64,000 bases of DNA, from positions 152,302 through 216,301 of the forward strand of contig NZ_MQMG01000001.1 in NCBI RefSeq assembly GCF_001908025.1. The letters run 5' to 3'. Shown here piece by piece: positions 57,797-64,000 of the stretch. Made by a program: the position numbers and the translations under genes. Under the pieces are notes generated by a model. That model was not told the origin of the DNA. It worked only from the letters and a program-made list of their open reading frames with translations, and searched no databases. Source of the DNA: Geobacillus proteiniphilus (GTDB lineage: Bacteria > Bacillota > Bacilli > Bacillales > Anoxybacillaceae). The number at the start of each line of letters is the position of its first letter. Position 1 is the first letter of the stretch.

Positions 57797-58588
57797 TCAA
57801 CGGCTTGGTCGGAACCCGTGTTGTTCGAATATTTGGAGCGCTTGTTCGCTCGTCAAATAATCATACAACTCCCGCGCCTCCTTGAGATGTTTGCTCGTCT
57901 TGACAACACCAAGCGGATAGACGATCGGGTCGTGCATGCCGCTTGGCACGGAGGCGGCGATCTTGACTTTGTCCGACACGAGCGCGTCCGTCCGGTACAC
58001 AAACCCGGCGTCGACGTTGCCGGTTTCCACGTACGTCAGCACTTGACGAACGTCTTTCGCGTAAACGAGCTTCGCTTTCACCTGCTCCCACAACCCCGCC
58101 TTCTCCAACGTTTGTTTGGCGTACATGCCGGCCGGCACCGACTCGGGGATGCCGATCGCCACTCGTTTGGCGCGGGTGATGTCATCGAGCGACTGAATCG
58201 CCCCTTCTCCTTGTTTCGGAACGATGAGCACCAGCTCGTTGGCGAGCACGGTTTTTTCGTGTTTGGAATCGATCAGCCCTTCCTTTTTCAGTTCCTCAAA
58301 TGACTCGGCAGCCGCGGAGAAAAAGAGATCGACCGGCGCCCCTTCGGAAATTTGTTTTTGCAAGGCGCCCGACGCGCCAAAATTATATTGGATGCGGATG
58401 TTCGGGTGCTTTCGTTCAAACGCCGTTTTCGCTTCTTCCAACGCTTCTTGCAGACTGGCCGCGGCGGAAACCGTCAACTCTGCGTTCTCCGCCGGTTTCG
58501 TTTGATGAGCGTCCTCTTTTTGGCCGGCATCGCAGCCATATAAGCCGAACAATAAAAAGATTGCGGTCAGCCATGCCATTTTTCGCAT
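57797..58588 (-). CDS. modA: Molybdate-type ABC transporter substrate-binding lipoprotein
   Basis: 263 residues; start at 58588, 7 bases after GGGGG. Lipobox LYGC (Cys near 19). ModA hallmarks: ELTVSAAASLQEALEEAK, YNFGASGALQKQISEGAPVD, FFSAAAESF, IPESVPAGMYAKQTL, VRQVLTYVETGNVDAGFVYRTDA. These bind molybdate or tungstate. Unusually, no permease (modB) or ATPase (modC) gene follows; the next gene is the fluoride riboswitch unit. Divergent from the regulator at 58727. Confidence 0.92.
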   Translation of the reverse strand: MRKMAWLTAIFLLFGLYGCDAGQKEDAHQTKPAENAELTVSAAASLQEALEEAKTAFERKHPNIRIQYNFGASGALQKQISEGAPVDLFFSAAAESFEELKKEGLIDSKHEKTVLANELVLIVPKQGEGAIQSLDDITRAKRVAIGIPESVPAGMYAKQTLEKAGLWEQVKAKLVYAKDVRQVLTYVETGNVDAGFVYRTDALVSDKVKIAASVPSGMHDPIVYPLGVVKTSKHLKEARELYDYLTSEQALQIFEQHGFRPSR

Positions 58589-58622
58589 TCGCATTCCCCC
58601 TTATCTGACTGAAACAGCATTG

Positions 58623-58652
58623 TTATATGTAATTATATCTAATTATAAATAA
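58623..58652. promoter_or_regulatory. AT-rich palindrome between modA and its divergent regulator
   Basis: TTATATGTAATTATATCTAA followed by TTATAAATAA is a 30-base near-perfect palindrome (24 of 30 positions symmetric) placed midway between the two start codons. Likely operator for the regulator. Confidence 0.5.
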
Positions 58653-58726
58653 TGATAAATAGTTGTGAAAGAAAAAATTTTTTCACACCCCTTTCTTTGC
58701 GCTACAATGGAAGAAAGGAGGATTGC

Positions 58727-59653
58727 ATGATGCTGGAACCGCGGTCATACACGATCGAAGAAATCGCTTCCTTATTAAAGGTGTCAAAACTAACGGTGTA
58801 CGATTTAGTGAAAAAAGGGAAGCTGCCCGCCTTCCGCGTCGGGCGGCAAATGCGGATCACCGCGGATGATCTCAAGCGGTACATCGCTGGGCAAAAAGGG
58901 GAGGCAAGCACCATTTCCCCCGCCGTTTCACGGCCGACCGAAGCCGCTCTTCGCCCCATCATCATCAGCGGTCAAGATATGGCTCTCGATTTGCTTGGCG
59001 TCCATCTCGAAAAAGACGGCCCTTATCAATCGCTTCGCACCTATACGAGCAGCCTCAACGGATTGATCGCTCTATACAAAGGGCAATGTGACATCGTCAG
59101 CGTGCATTTGTTTGACGGGCAAACGGGCGAGTACAACCGCCCGTATGTCGAAAAGCTGTTGACGGGGCACGCGTACATCATGGTGAACTTGATGGGCAGG
59201 CCGATCGGGTTTTACGTGCAAAAAGGCAATCCGCGCGGCATCCAAACGTGGAGCGACTTAGGAAGGAGCGACGTCACGATCGTCAACCGGGAAAAAGGAG
59301 CGGGGGCGCGTGTGCTCTTGGATGAACAGCTGCGCCTGCATGGGCTGTCGCCGTCCGCTATTCACGGCTATGAGCGCGAGGAGACAAGCCATTTGAGCGT
59401 CGCCTCAGCGGTGGCGGCGGGCCTTGCTGATGTCGGCATCGGCACGGAAAAAGTGGCACGAATGGCCGGCGTCGAGTTCATTCCGCTGATGAAAGAGCAG
59501 TATGATGTCGTCATGCTACGGACGCCGGAGAACGAACCGCTCATCGCCGCCGTCTTGAACGTGCTTCGCTCCGATTCGTTCCGCACCGAACTCGAAGCGC
59601 TTGGCGGATACGATGTGTCGCAAACCGGGCAAATCATCGCCGAACGCGGCTGA
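58727..59653 (+). CDS. HTH (excisionase-type) plus substrate-binding-domain regulator, YvgK-like
   Basis: 308 residues from the ATG at 58727 (or the next ATG), after AGAAAGGAGGATTGC. N-terminal MerR/excisionase-type HTH (YTIEEIASLLKVSKLTVYDL, with GKLPAFRVGRQMRITADDL). A periplasmic-binding-protein-like domain of the PBP_like/molybdate type follows (LNGLIALYKGQCDIVSVHLFD, VAAGLADVGIGTEKVA). It has no signal peptide, so it senses its ligand inside the cell. Divergent from modA; B. subtilis yvgK-yvgL has a similar pairing. Probably controls modA in response to oxyanion (inference). Confidence 0.8.
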   Translation: MMLEPRSYTIEEIASLLKVSKLTVYDLVKKGKLPAFRVGRQMRITADDLKRYIAGQKGEASTISPAVSRPTEAALRPIIISGQDMALDLLGVHLEKDGPYQSLRTYTSSLNGLIALYKGQCDIVSVHLFDGQTGEYNRPYVEKLLTGHAYIMVNLMGRPIGFYVQKGNPRGIQTWSDLGRSDVTIVNREKGAGARVLLDEQLRLHGLSPSAIHGYEREETSHLSVASAVAAGLADVGIGTEKVARMAGVEFIPLMKEQYDVVMLRTPENEPLIAAVLNVLRSDSFRTELEALGGYDVSQTGQIIAERG

Positions 59654-59914
59654 CAGGGCAGCACAGCCGCATCTGTATAGATGCAACGAAAACGTTTACC
59701 ATATCCTTGACGGAAAAGTCGCTTGTCCATTTTTCGACTGTCGAAGGCAGGACACAGGCTTGCCTCCGTCACGTCTTGGCAGTCGATCCAATGCTTAGGA
59801 AAAGCGACAAATGTTAAAGCTTCAAATGGCATCTATATGTTTTGGACATCAGGCGATGATTCAGCGGAACCTCCCGAATCCCATTTCCTTGCTCCGATTC
59901 TATGCCACCCATCC
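59654..59914. other. Intergenic stretch with no recognised feature
   Basis: About 260 bases between the regulator and the pheT terminator. Short frames on both strands lack ribosome-binding sites and recognisable motifs. Possibly gene debris. Confidence 0.5.
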
Positions 59915-59962
59915 AAAAAAGAAGCTGTTCCAAAAGCGAGTCGCTTTTTGGAACAGCTTTTC
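59915..59962. terminator. Bidirectional terminator between the regulator gene and pheT
   Basis: AAGCTGTTCCAAAAGCGA pairs with TCGCTTTTTGGAACAGCTT (about 17 base pairs, one bulge), with A/T runs on both sides (minus strand ends TTCTTTTTTGG). Confidence 0.9.
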
Positions 59963-59965
59963 ATT

Positions 59966-62380
59966 TTACCCGCGCAGCACCGCGCCAAATTGTTTCTCGA
60001 CCGCGGCGAGCACCCGCTCATGGACAGCGGCGACTTCCTCGTCCGTGAGCGTCCGCTCCGGATCGTAGTAGCGGAGTGAGAAGGCGAGCGATTTTTTCCC
60101 GTCCGGCAGGCGGTCGCCTTTGTAGACGTCAAAGAGGGAGACGTCTTTGACAAGCGGTTTCCCGGCTTCGGCGATCGCCTCCTCGAGGACGCCGGCTTCG
60201 ATGTTTTCATCGACGACCAACGCAATGTCGCGCACGACGGACGGGAAGCGCGGAATCGGCTCGTAGCGGATCGCTTCGCTTTCGGCGTTCAACAGCTCGG
60301 CCAAGGCGAGCTCGAAGACGTACGTTTCTTTTAAATCGTACTCTTTTTGCACGGCCGGATGGAGCTGGCCGACAAAGCCGATGACCCGGCCGTCAAGCAC
60401 AATGTCCGCCGTCCGTCCCGGATGCAAATCGTCGCGTTTCGCCGGGCGGTACGCGATGCGCTTGGACAGCCCGAGCAAGTCGAACAACCCATCAAGAACG
60501 CCTTTCGCGACGTAAAAATCGGCCGCTTTTTTCTCGCCTTGCCACAAATGGGCGTGCCATAAGCCGGTGAGAACGCCGGCAAGACGCTCTTTTTCCGCCG
60601 GCTGGACGTGTTCTCCTTTGGACAAGTAGACAGAGCCGATTTCGTACAAGGCGACGTTCTCGACTTGGCGGGCGCGGTTGTAGCTCGCCGCTTCGAGCAG
60701 ATGCGGAATCAAGCTTTGCCGAAGAACGCTCCGCTCTTCGCTCATCGGCAGCGCCAAGCGGATCGGTTCGGCCGTCTCGAGCGCAAAGCGCGTCGCTTTG
60801 TCCGGGCTCGTCAACGAATACGTGATCGCTTGGAACAAGCCCGCTCCTTCCAAATAGCGGCGGACGCGGCGGCGCTTCGCCTGGTACGGCGTGAGCCCGC
60901 CCGGTTTCGCCTCGGCCACCGGCAAGGTCGCCGGCAGGCGGTCGTAGCCGTACAAACGGGCGGCTTCTTCAATGATATCTTCTTCGATCGCAATGTCGCG
61001 GCGGCGCGACGGGACACGGATCGTGAACGTTCCGTTGTCTTCCGTAAACGGGAATTGCAAGTTGGTTAAAATGGCGGCCACTTCCTCTTTCGTCATCGCC
61101 GTGCCGAGAACGCCATTGATGCGTTCGAGCGTGACCGTCACCACCACTGGCTCTTGGCGCCACACACTCGCTTCGACGATGCCGCCGACCACCTCGCCGC
61201 CGGCGTATTCGGCCATCAACGCCGCGGCGCGCTCGAGCGCTTCTTTCGTCCGCGCTGGATCGATTCCTTTTTCAAATCGGGTGCTCGCCTCGCTGCGCAG
61301 CCCGTGGTCTTTCACCGCTTGGCGGATGACCGGGCTTGTAAAGTACGCCGCTTCAATGAACACGGTCGTCGTGTCGTCGCGCACTTCCGAATTCGCCCCG
61401 CCCATCACGCCGGCTAAGGCGACCGGCTCGCGGCCGTTGGTGATGACGAGATGTTCTTCCGTCAGCTTCCGCTCGACATCATCAAGCGTGACGATCGTTT
61501 CGCCCGCTTTTGCGCGGCGGACGACAATCTCCTTCGAACCGAGGCGGTCGTAGTCAAACGCGTGAAGCGGCTGGCCGTACTCAAGCAAAATGTAGTTGGT
61601 GATGTCAACGACGTTGTTGTGCGGGCGGATGCCAGCTGACATGAGGCGCGTCTGCATCCAAAGAGGCGACGGGCCGATCTGGACGTTCTTCACAATCCGC
61701 CCGGCGTACAGCGGATTGTCTTCCGGCGCCTCAACGCGGACGGAAATGTAATCATAGACATGTTCGCTGTTTTCCTTGACCTCCGCCTCCGGCAGTTTCA
61801 CATCGCGGCCGAGAATAGCGGCCACTTCATAGGCGACGCCGATCATGCTTAAGCAGTCGGCGCGGTTTGGTGTCAAGGCGAGCTCTAACACTTCGTCGTG
61901 CAAGCCGAGCCACTCGATGGCATCGGCGCCGACCGGCGCGTCGCTCGGGAAGACGAAAATGCCGTCCGCATATTCTTTTGGCACGACTTTCGTTTCGACG
62001 CCAAGCTCTTGGAGCGAACAAATCATGCCGTTCGATTCTTCCCCGCGCAGCTTCGCCCGTTTGATTTTGAAATTGCCCGGCAGCACCGCCCCGACTTTGG
62101 CGACCGCGACTTTTTGCCCTTTGGCGACGTTCGGGGCGCCGCAAATAATTTGCACGGGTTCGTCCTCTCCCAAGTCGACAAGGCATTTCCGCAGTTTATC
62201 CGCGTTCGGGTGCGGCTCGCACTCGAGCACATGGCCGATGACGACTCCTTTCATTCCCCGGTCAAGCGCCTCGACCCGCTCGACTTCAATGCCGCTTTTC
62301 GTAATCAACTCCGCGAGCTCTTTGGCCGTTATGCCCGTCAAATCGACGTATTCCCCTAGCCAACGGTAAGAAACGAGCAT
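59966..62380 (-). CDS. pheT: Phenylalanine-tRNA ligase beta subunit
   Basis: Editing and tRNA-binding subunit of PheRS, 804 residues. The start at 62380 ([14 protein letters not shown]) lies 6 bases after GGAGGAG. Domains: N-terminal EMAP/OB tRNA-binding fold ([15 protein letters not shown]), B3/4 editing domain, B5 domain, class II-like catalytic core fold without catalysis, and a C-terminal anticodon-binding FDX-ACB domain ([15 protein letters not shown]). It follows pheS by 21 bases. Confidence 0.97.
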   Translation of the reverse strand: MLVSYRWLGEYVDLTGITAKELAELITKSGIEVERVEALDRGMKGVVIGHVLECEPHPNADKLRKCLVDLGEDEPVQIICGAPNVAKGQKVAVAKVGAVLPGNFKIKRAKLRGEESNGMICSLQELGVETKVVPKEYADGIFVFPSDAPVGADAIEWLGLHDEVLELALTPNRADCLSMIGVAYEVAAILGRDVKLPEAEVKENSEHVYDYISVRVEAPEDNPLYAGRIVKNVQIGPSPLWMQTRLMSAGIRPHNNVVDITNYILLEYGQPLHAFDYDRLGSKEIVVRRAKAGETIVTLDDVERKLTEEHLVITNGREPVALAGVMGGANSEVRDDTTTVFIEAAYFTSPVIRQAVKDHGLRSEASTRFEKGIDPARTKEALERAAALMAEYAGGEVVGGIVEASVWRQEPVVVTVTLERINGVLGTAMTKEEVAAILTNLQFPFTEDNGTFTIRVPSRRRDIAIEEDIIEEAARLYGYDRLPATLPVAEAKPGGLTPYQAKRRRVRRYLEGAGLFQAITYSLTSPDKATRFALETAEPIRLALPMSEERSVLRQSLIPHLLEAASYNRARQVENVALYEIGSVYLSKGEHVQPAEKERLAGVLTGLWHAHLWQGEKKAADFYVAKGVLDGLFDLLGLSKRIAYRPAKRDDLHPGRTADIVLDGRVIGFVGQLHPAVQKEYDLKETYVFELALAELLNAESEAIRYEPIPRFPSVVRDIALVVDENIEAGVLEEAIAEAGKPLVKDVSLFDVYKGDRLPDGKKSLAFSLRYYDPERTLTDEEVAAVHERVLAAVEKQFGAVLRG

Positions 62381-62401
62381 TCCCAACTCCTCCTTTTTCT
62401 G

Positions 62402-63436
62402 TTACACACGCAAAAATTGCCGCAAGAAACGTAGATCGTTTTGATAGAAATGGCGGATGTCATCAATGCCGTACTTCAGCATCGCGATCCGCTCCGGCCC
62501 CATGCCGAACGCGAAGCCGGTGTATGTTTTCGAATCAAAGCCGGCCATCTCGAGCACATTCGGGTGCACCATGCCGGCGCCTAAAATTTCGATCCAACCG
62601 GTGCCTTTGCAGACGCCACAGCCCTGCCCTTCGCAGCGGAAGCAGGACACATCGACTTCGACCGATGGTTCCGTGAACGGGAAAAAGCTCGGCCGGAAGC
62701 GGATGTCGCGCCCTTCCCCGAACAGCTTGCGGGCAAATTCGCGCAGCGTCCCTTTCAAATCGCTCATCCGGATGTTCCGGTCAACAACCAATCCTTCAAT
62801 TTGTGTAAACTGGTGCGAATGGGTCGCATCGTCGGTGTCGCGGCGATACACTTTGCCCGGGCAAATGATTTTCACTGGGCCGCGCCCGCGGTGCTTTTCC
62901 ATCGTCCGCGCCTGCATCGGCGACGTATGAGTGCGAAGCAAAATCTCTTCGGTGATATAAAACGAATCTTGCATATCGCGGGCCGGATGGCCTTTCGGCA
63001 AGTTGAGCGCCTCAAAGTTGTAATAGTCGGTCTCAACTTCCGGCCCTTCGGCGACCGTATAGCCCATGCCGATAAACAAGTCTTCAATTTCTTCAATGAC
63101 ACGCGTCAGCGGATGCGGGTTGCCCAGTTTCACAGGCCGGCCCGGCAGCGTCACATCAATCGCCTCGGCGGCCAGCTTCCGCTCCACTTCCTCTTGCTCA
63201 AGTTTCGCTTGTTTCGCTTCCAGCGCCTGTTGGATCGCCTCTCTTACTTCATTGGCAAGCGCCCCAATTTTCGGGCGCTCTTCCGGCGGCAGCGCCCCCA
63301 TGCCGCGCAGCACTTCGGTGATCGGCCCTTTTTTGCCTAAATAGGCGACGCGCACGTCGTTGAGCGCTTTTAAGTCGCGGGCTTGGCCGATTTGTTCGAG
63401 CGCCTGGCGTTTCAACTCGTACAGCCGTTCTTTCAC
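62402..63436 (-). CDS. pheS: Phenylalanine-tRNA ligase alpha subunit
   Basis: Catalytic subunit of PheRS, 344 residues, GTG start at 63436 after GAGGAGGGATTGAT. N-terminal coiled coil (to about 85), then the class II core: motif 1 near [14 protein letters not shown], motif 2 in [17 protein letters not shown], motif 3 in [15 protein letters not shown] Cys cluster [17 protein letters not shown] suggests bound zinc, as in other Bacillota. Controlled by the upstream T-box. Confidence 0.97.
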   Translation of the reverse strand: MKERLYELKRQALEQIGQARDLKALNDVRVAYLGKKGPITEVLRGMGALPPEERPKIGALANEVREAIQQALEAKQAKLEQEEVERKLAAEAIDVTLPGRPVKLGNPHPLTRVIEEIEDLFIGMGYTVAEGPEVETDYYNFEALNLPKGHPARDMQDSFYITEEILLRTHTSPMQARTMEKHRGRGPVKIICPGKVYRRDTDDATHSHQFTQIEGLVVDRNIRMSDLKGTLREFARKLFGEGRDIRFRPSFFPFTEPSVEVDVSCFRCEGQGCGVCKGTGWIEILGAGMVHPNVLEMAGFDSKTYTGFAFGMGPERIAMLKYGIDDIRHFYQNDLRFLRQFLRV

Positions 63437-63457
63437 ATCAATCCCTCCTCATTTCAA

Positions 63458-63508
63458 TTGAACGCTCTCCCACTTACGCTCACGCGTAGAAGTGGGGGGT
63501 CTTCTCGG
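63458..63508 (-). repeat. Orphan IS200/IS605 right-end hairpin in the pheST leader
   Basis: The minus strand reads CCCCCCACTTCTACGC...GCGTAAGTGGGAGAGC and ends in TCAA at 63458-63461. The last 20 bases are almost identical to the right end at 49029. No tnpB or left end is nearby. It sits between the T-box terminator and the pheS ribosome-binding site, 22 bases upstream of the start codon. Confidence 0.75.
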
Positions 63509-63518
63509 TTTAGGATGA

Positions 63519-63788
63519 TAAAAAAAACCCGCCCCGGTAAGGGACGAGTTGTTGCTCGCGGTACCACCCTTGTTAACAGCATAAGCGTGCTGTTCACTTC
63601 ATTGCGATAACGGCCGAAAGCCGGAACACCTTTACATCCCTCCTTGGGATGGTCCCGGTGTCAACTCAGGAGGTGAACTTCACTTGCGTCGGCCATAAAA
63701 ACGCTCCCAGTCTATGGCGTTTTCTCCCTGGATGGCGAGCGGCAAGCTACTTTTCTCCGTCATCGTTGTTGTCCGTATGGGAAATGTC
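63519..63788 (-). promoter_or_regulatory. T-box riboswitch, phenylalanine (UUC specifier), pheST leader
   Basis: T-box core AAGGGTGGTACCGCG at 63557-63571 (minus strand), then a GC-rich terminator CGTCCCTTACCGGGGCG with eight U (63519-63549). The specifier context GTGAAG-TTC-ACCTCCTGAG puts UUC (Phe) at 63675-63677. Uncharged tRNA-Phe should promote read-through into pheS-pheT. Confidence 0.95.
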
Positions 63789-63794
63789 GCTATC

Positions 63795-63823
63795 ATTATA
63801 CGCAAATGAGCGGGCAAAGGCAA
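63795..63823 (-). promoter_or_regulatory. Sigma-A promoter of pheST
   Basis: TTGCCT (63818-63823), 17-base spacer, TATAAT (63795-63800) on the minus strand, immediately after the stop of the upstream gene. Confidence 0.8.
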
Positions 63824-63825
63824 GG

Positions 63826-64000
63826 TCAGGCCGAAATTTCTTTGCGCAGCTCATCGATTTCCGCTTCCTGTTCAATCGAGCGGATAGCAAGGCGCTCCAT
63901 AATTTTTTCCTGCCGCACTTGCCCTTCCTTGAGCGCCGCAACATCTTTTTTGACCCCCAACATGTCCTTTTTCATGGCGTCCATGTCTTTTTTCATCGCA
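63826..64000 (-). CDS. C-terminal part of a small coiled-coil protein (runs off window)
   Basis: The last 58 codons are visible, ending ELRKEISA at TGA (63826-63828). The sequence repeats MKKDM-type units (MKKDMDAMKKDM) and then continues as a charged helix with heptad-like hydrophobics (IMERLAIRSIEQEAEIDELR). It looks like the coiled-coil tail of a hypothetical Bacillaceae protein. The start is beyond the window; function unknown. Confidence 0.65.
   Translation of the reverse strand, partial: AMKKDMDAMKKDMLGVKKDVAALKEGQVRQEKIMERLAIRSIEQEAEIDELRKEISA

Noticed and set aside
59723..60079. 118-codon plus-strand frame between the regulator gene and pheT
   Set aside because: Runs across the pheT terminator and into the pheT complement; no motif or start signal.

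Overview
The window is a piece of a moderately GC-rich chromosome from a thermophilic, spore-forming Bacillota, almost certainly Geobacillus or a close relative. The evidence is the gene order, which matches the Bacillus subtilis backbone (lonA-lonB-clpX-tig-ysoA-leuDCBA-ilvCHB; ysnB-rdgB-rph-gerM-racE-ysmB-gerE-sdhBAC-yslB; uvrC...trxA-etfA-etfB-fadB-fadR-lcfA-yshE-mutS2-polX-cvpA-zapA-rnhC...pheT-pheS), the spore genes gerE and gerM, strong Shine-Dalgarno sequences, frequent GTG and TTG starts, and TnpB-type IS200/IS605 remnants. Nearly all genes lie on the minus strand; yslB, rnhC and a molybdate-type regulator lie on the plus strand. I saw no tRNA, rRNA, CRISPR array or prophage.

Layout: 1-7.5 kb is proteolysis and protein folding (lonA cut by the window edge, lonB, clpX, tig) plus the TPR protein YsoA. 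7.6-17.2 kb is the branched-chain amino-acid block: ilvE with its own promoter, then a leucine (CUC) T-box leader, then ilvB-ilvH-ilvC-leuA-leuB-leuC-leuD. 17.3-22.3 kb is a housekeeping and sporulation block. 22.4-26.5 kb is succinate dehydrogenase and yslB. 26.5-36.7 kb mixes uvrC, surface-glycan-type genes (GT-C-like membrane protein, GT2 glycosyltransferase, membrane-anchored AlkP-superfamily enzyme, UDP-sugar epimerase) and an iron-uptake set: an FTR1 permease and two Fur-box-controlled extracytoplasmic proteins that appear to share a repeat. 36.7-42.2 kb is fatty-acid degradation under FadR. 42.2-48.8 kb is DNA maintenance and division (yshE, mutS2, polX, cvpA, zapA, rnhC).

48.8-51.5 kb is a decay zone with tnpB and right-end remnants, a cupin fragment, an intact DJ-1/PfpI gene and a broken metalloprotease gene. 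51.5-55.2 kb is a MarR-MMPL transporter pair with two identical palindromic operators. 55.2-56.8 kb holds a complete-looking TnpB element whose inferred TTAC/TCAA ends interrupt a small gene; joining the flanks restores a 78-codon reading frame. 56.9-57.7 kb is a fluoride riboswitch controlling two FluC/CrcB subunits. 57.8-59.7 kb is modA with a divergent HTH plus periplasmic-binding-domain regulator. The window ends with pheT and pheS behind a phenylalanine (UUC) T-box; an orphan IS right-end hairpin has landed between the T-box terminator and the pheS ribosome-binding site.

The most interesting items are the reconstructable interrupted gene, the split FTR1-type iron system, the transposon hairpin in the pheST leader, and developmental or metabolic promoters readable directly from sequence (sigma-F at lonB, sigma-K at gerE, FadR over a promoter buried at the end of lcfA). 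Domain calls rest on motifs read by eye; no database search was possible.
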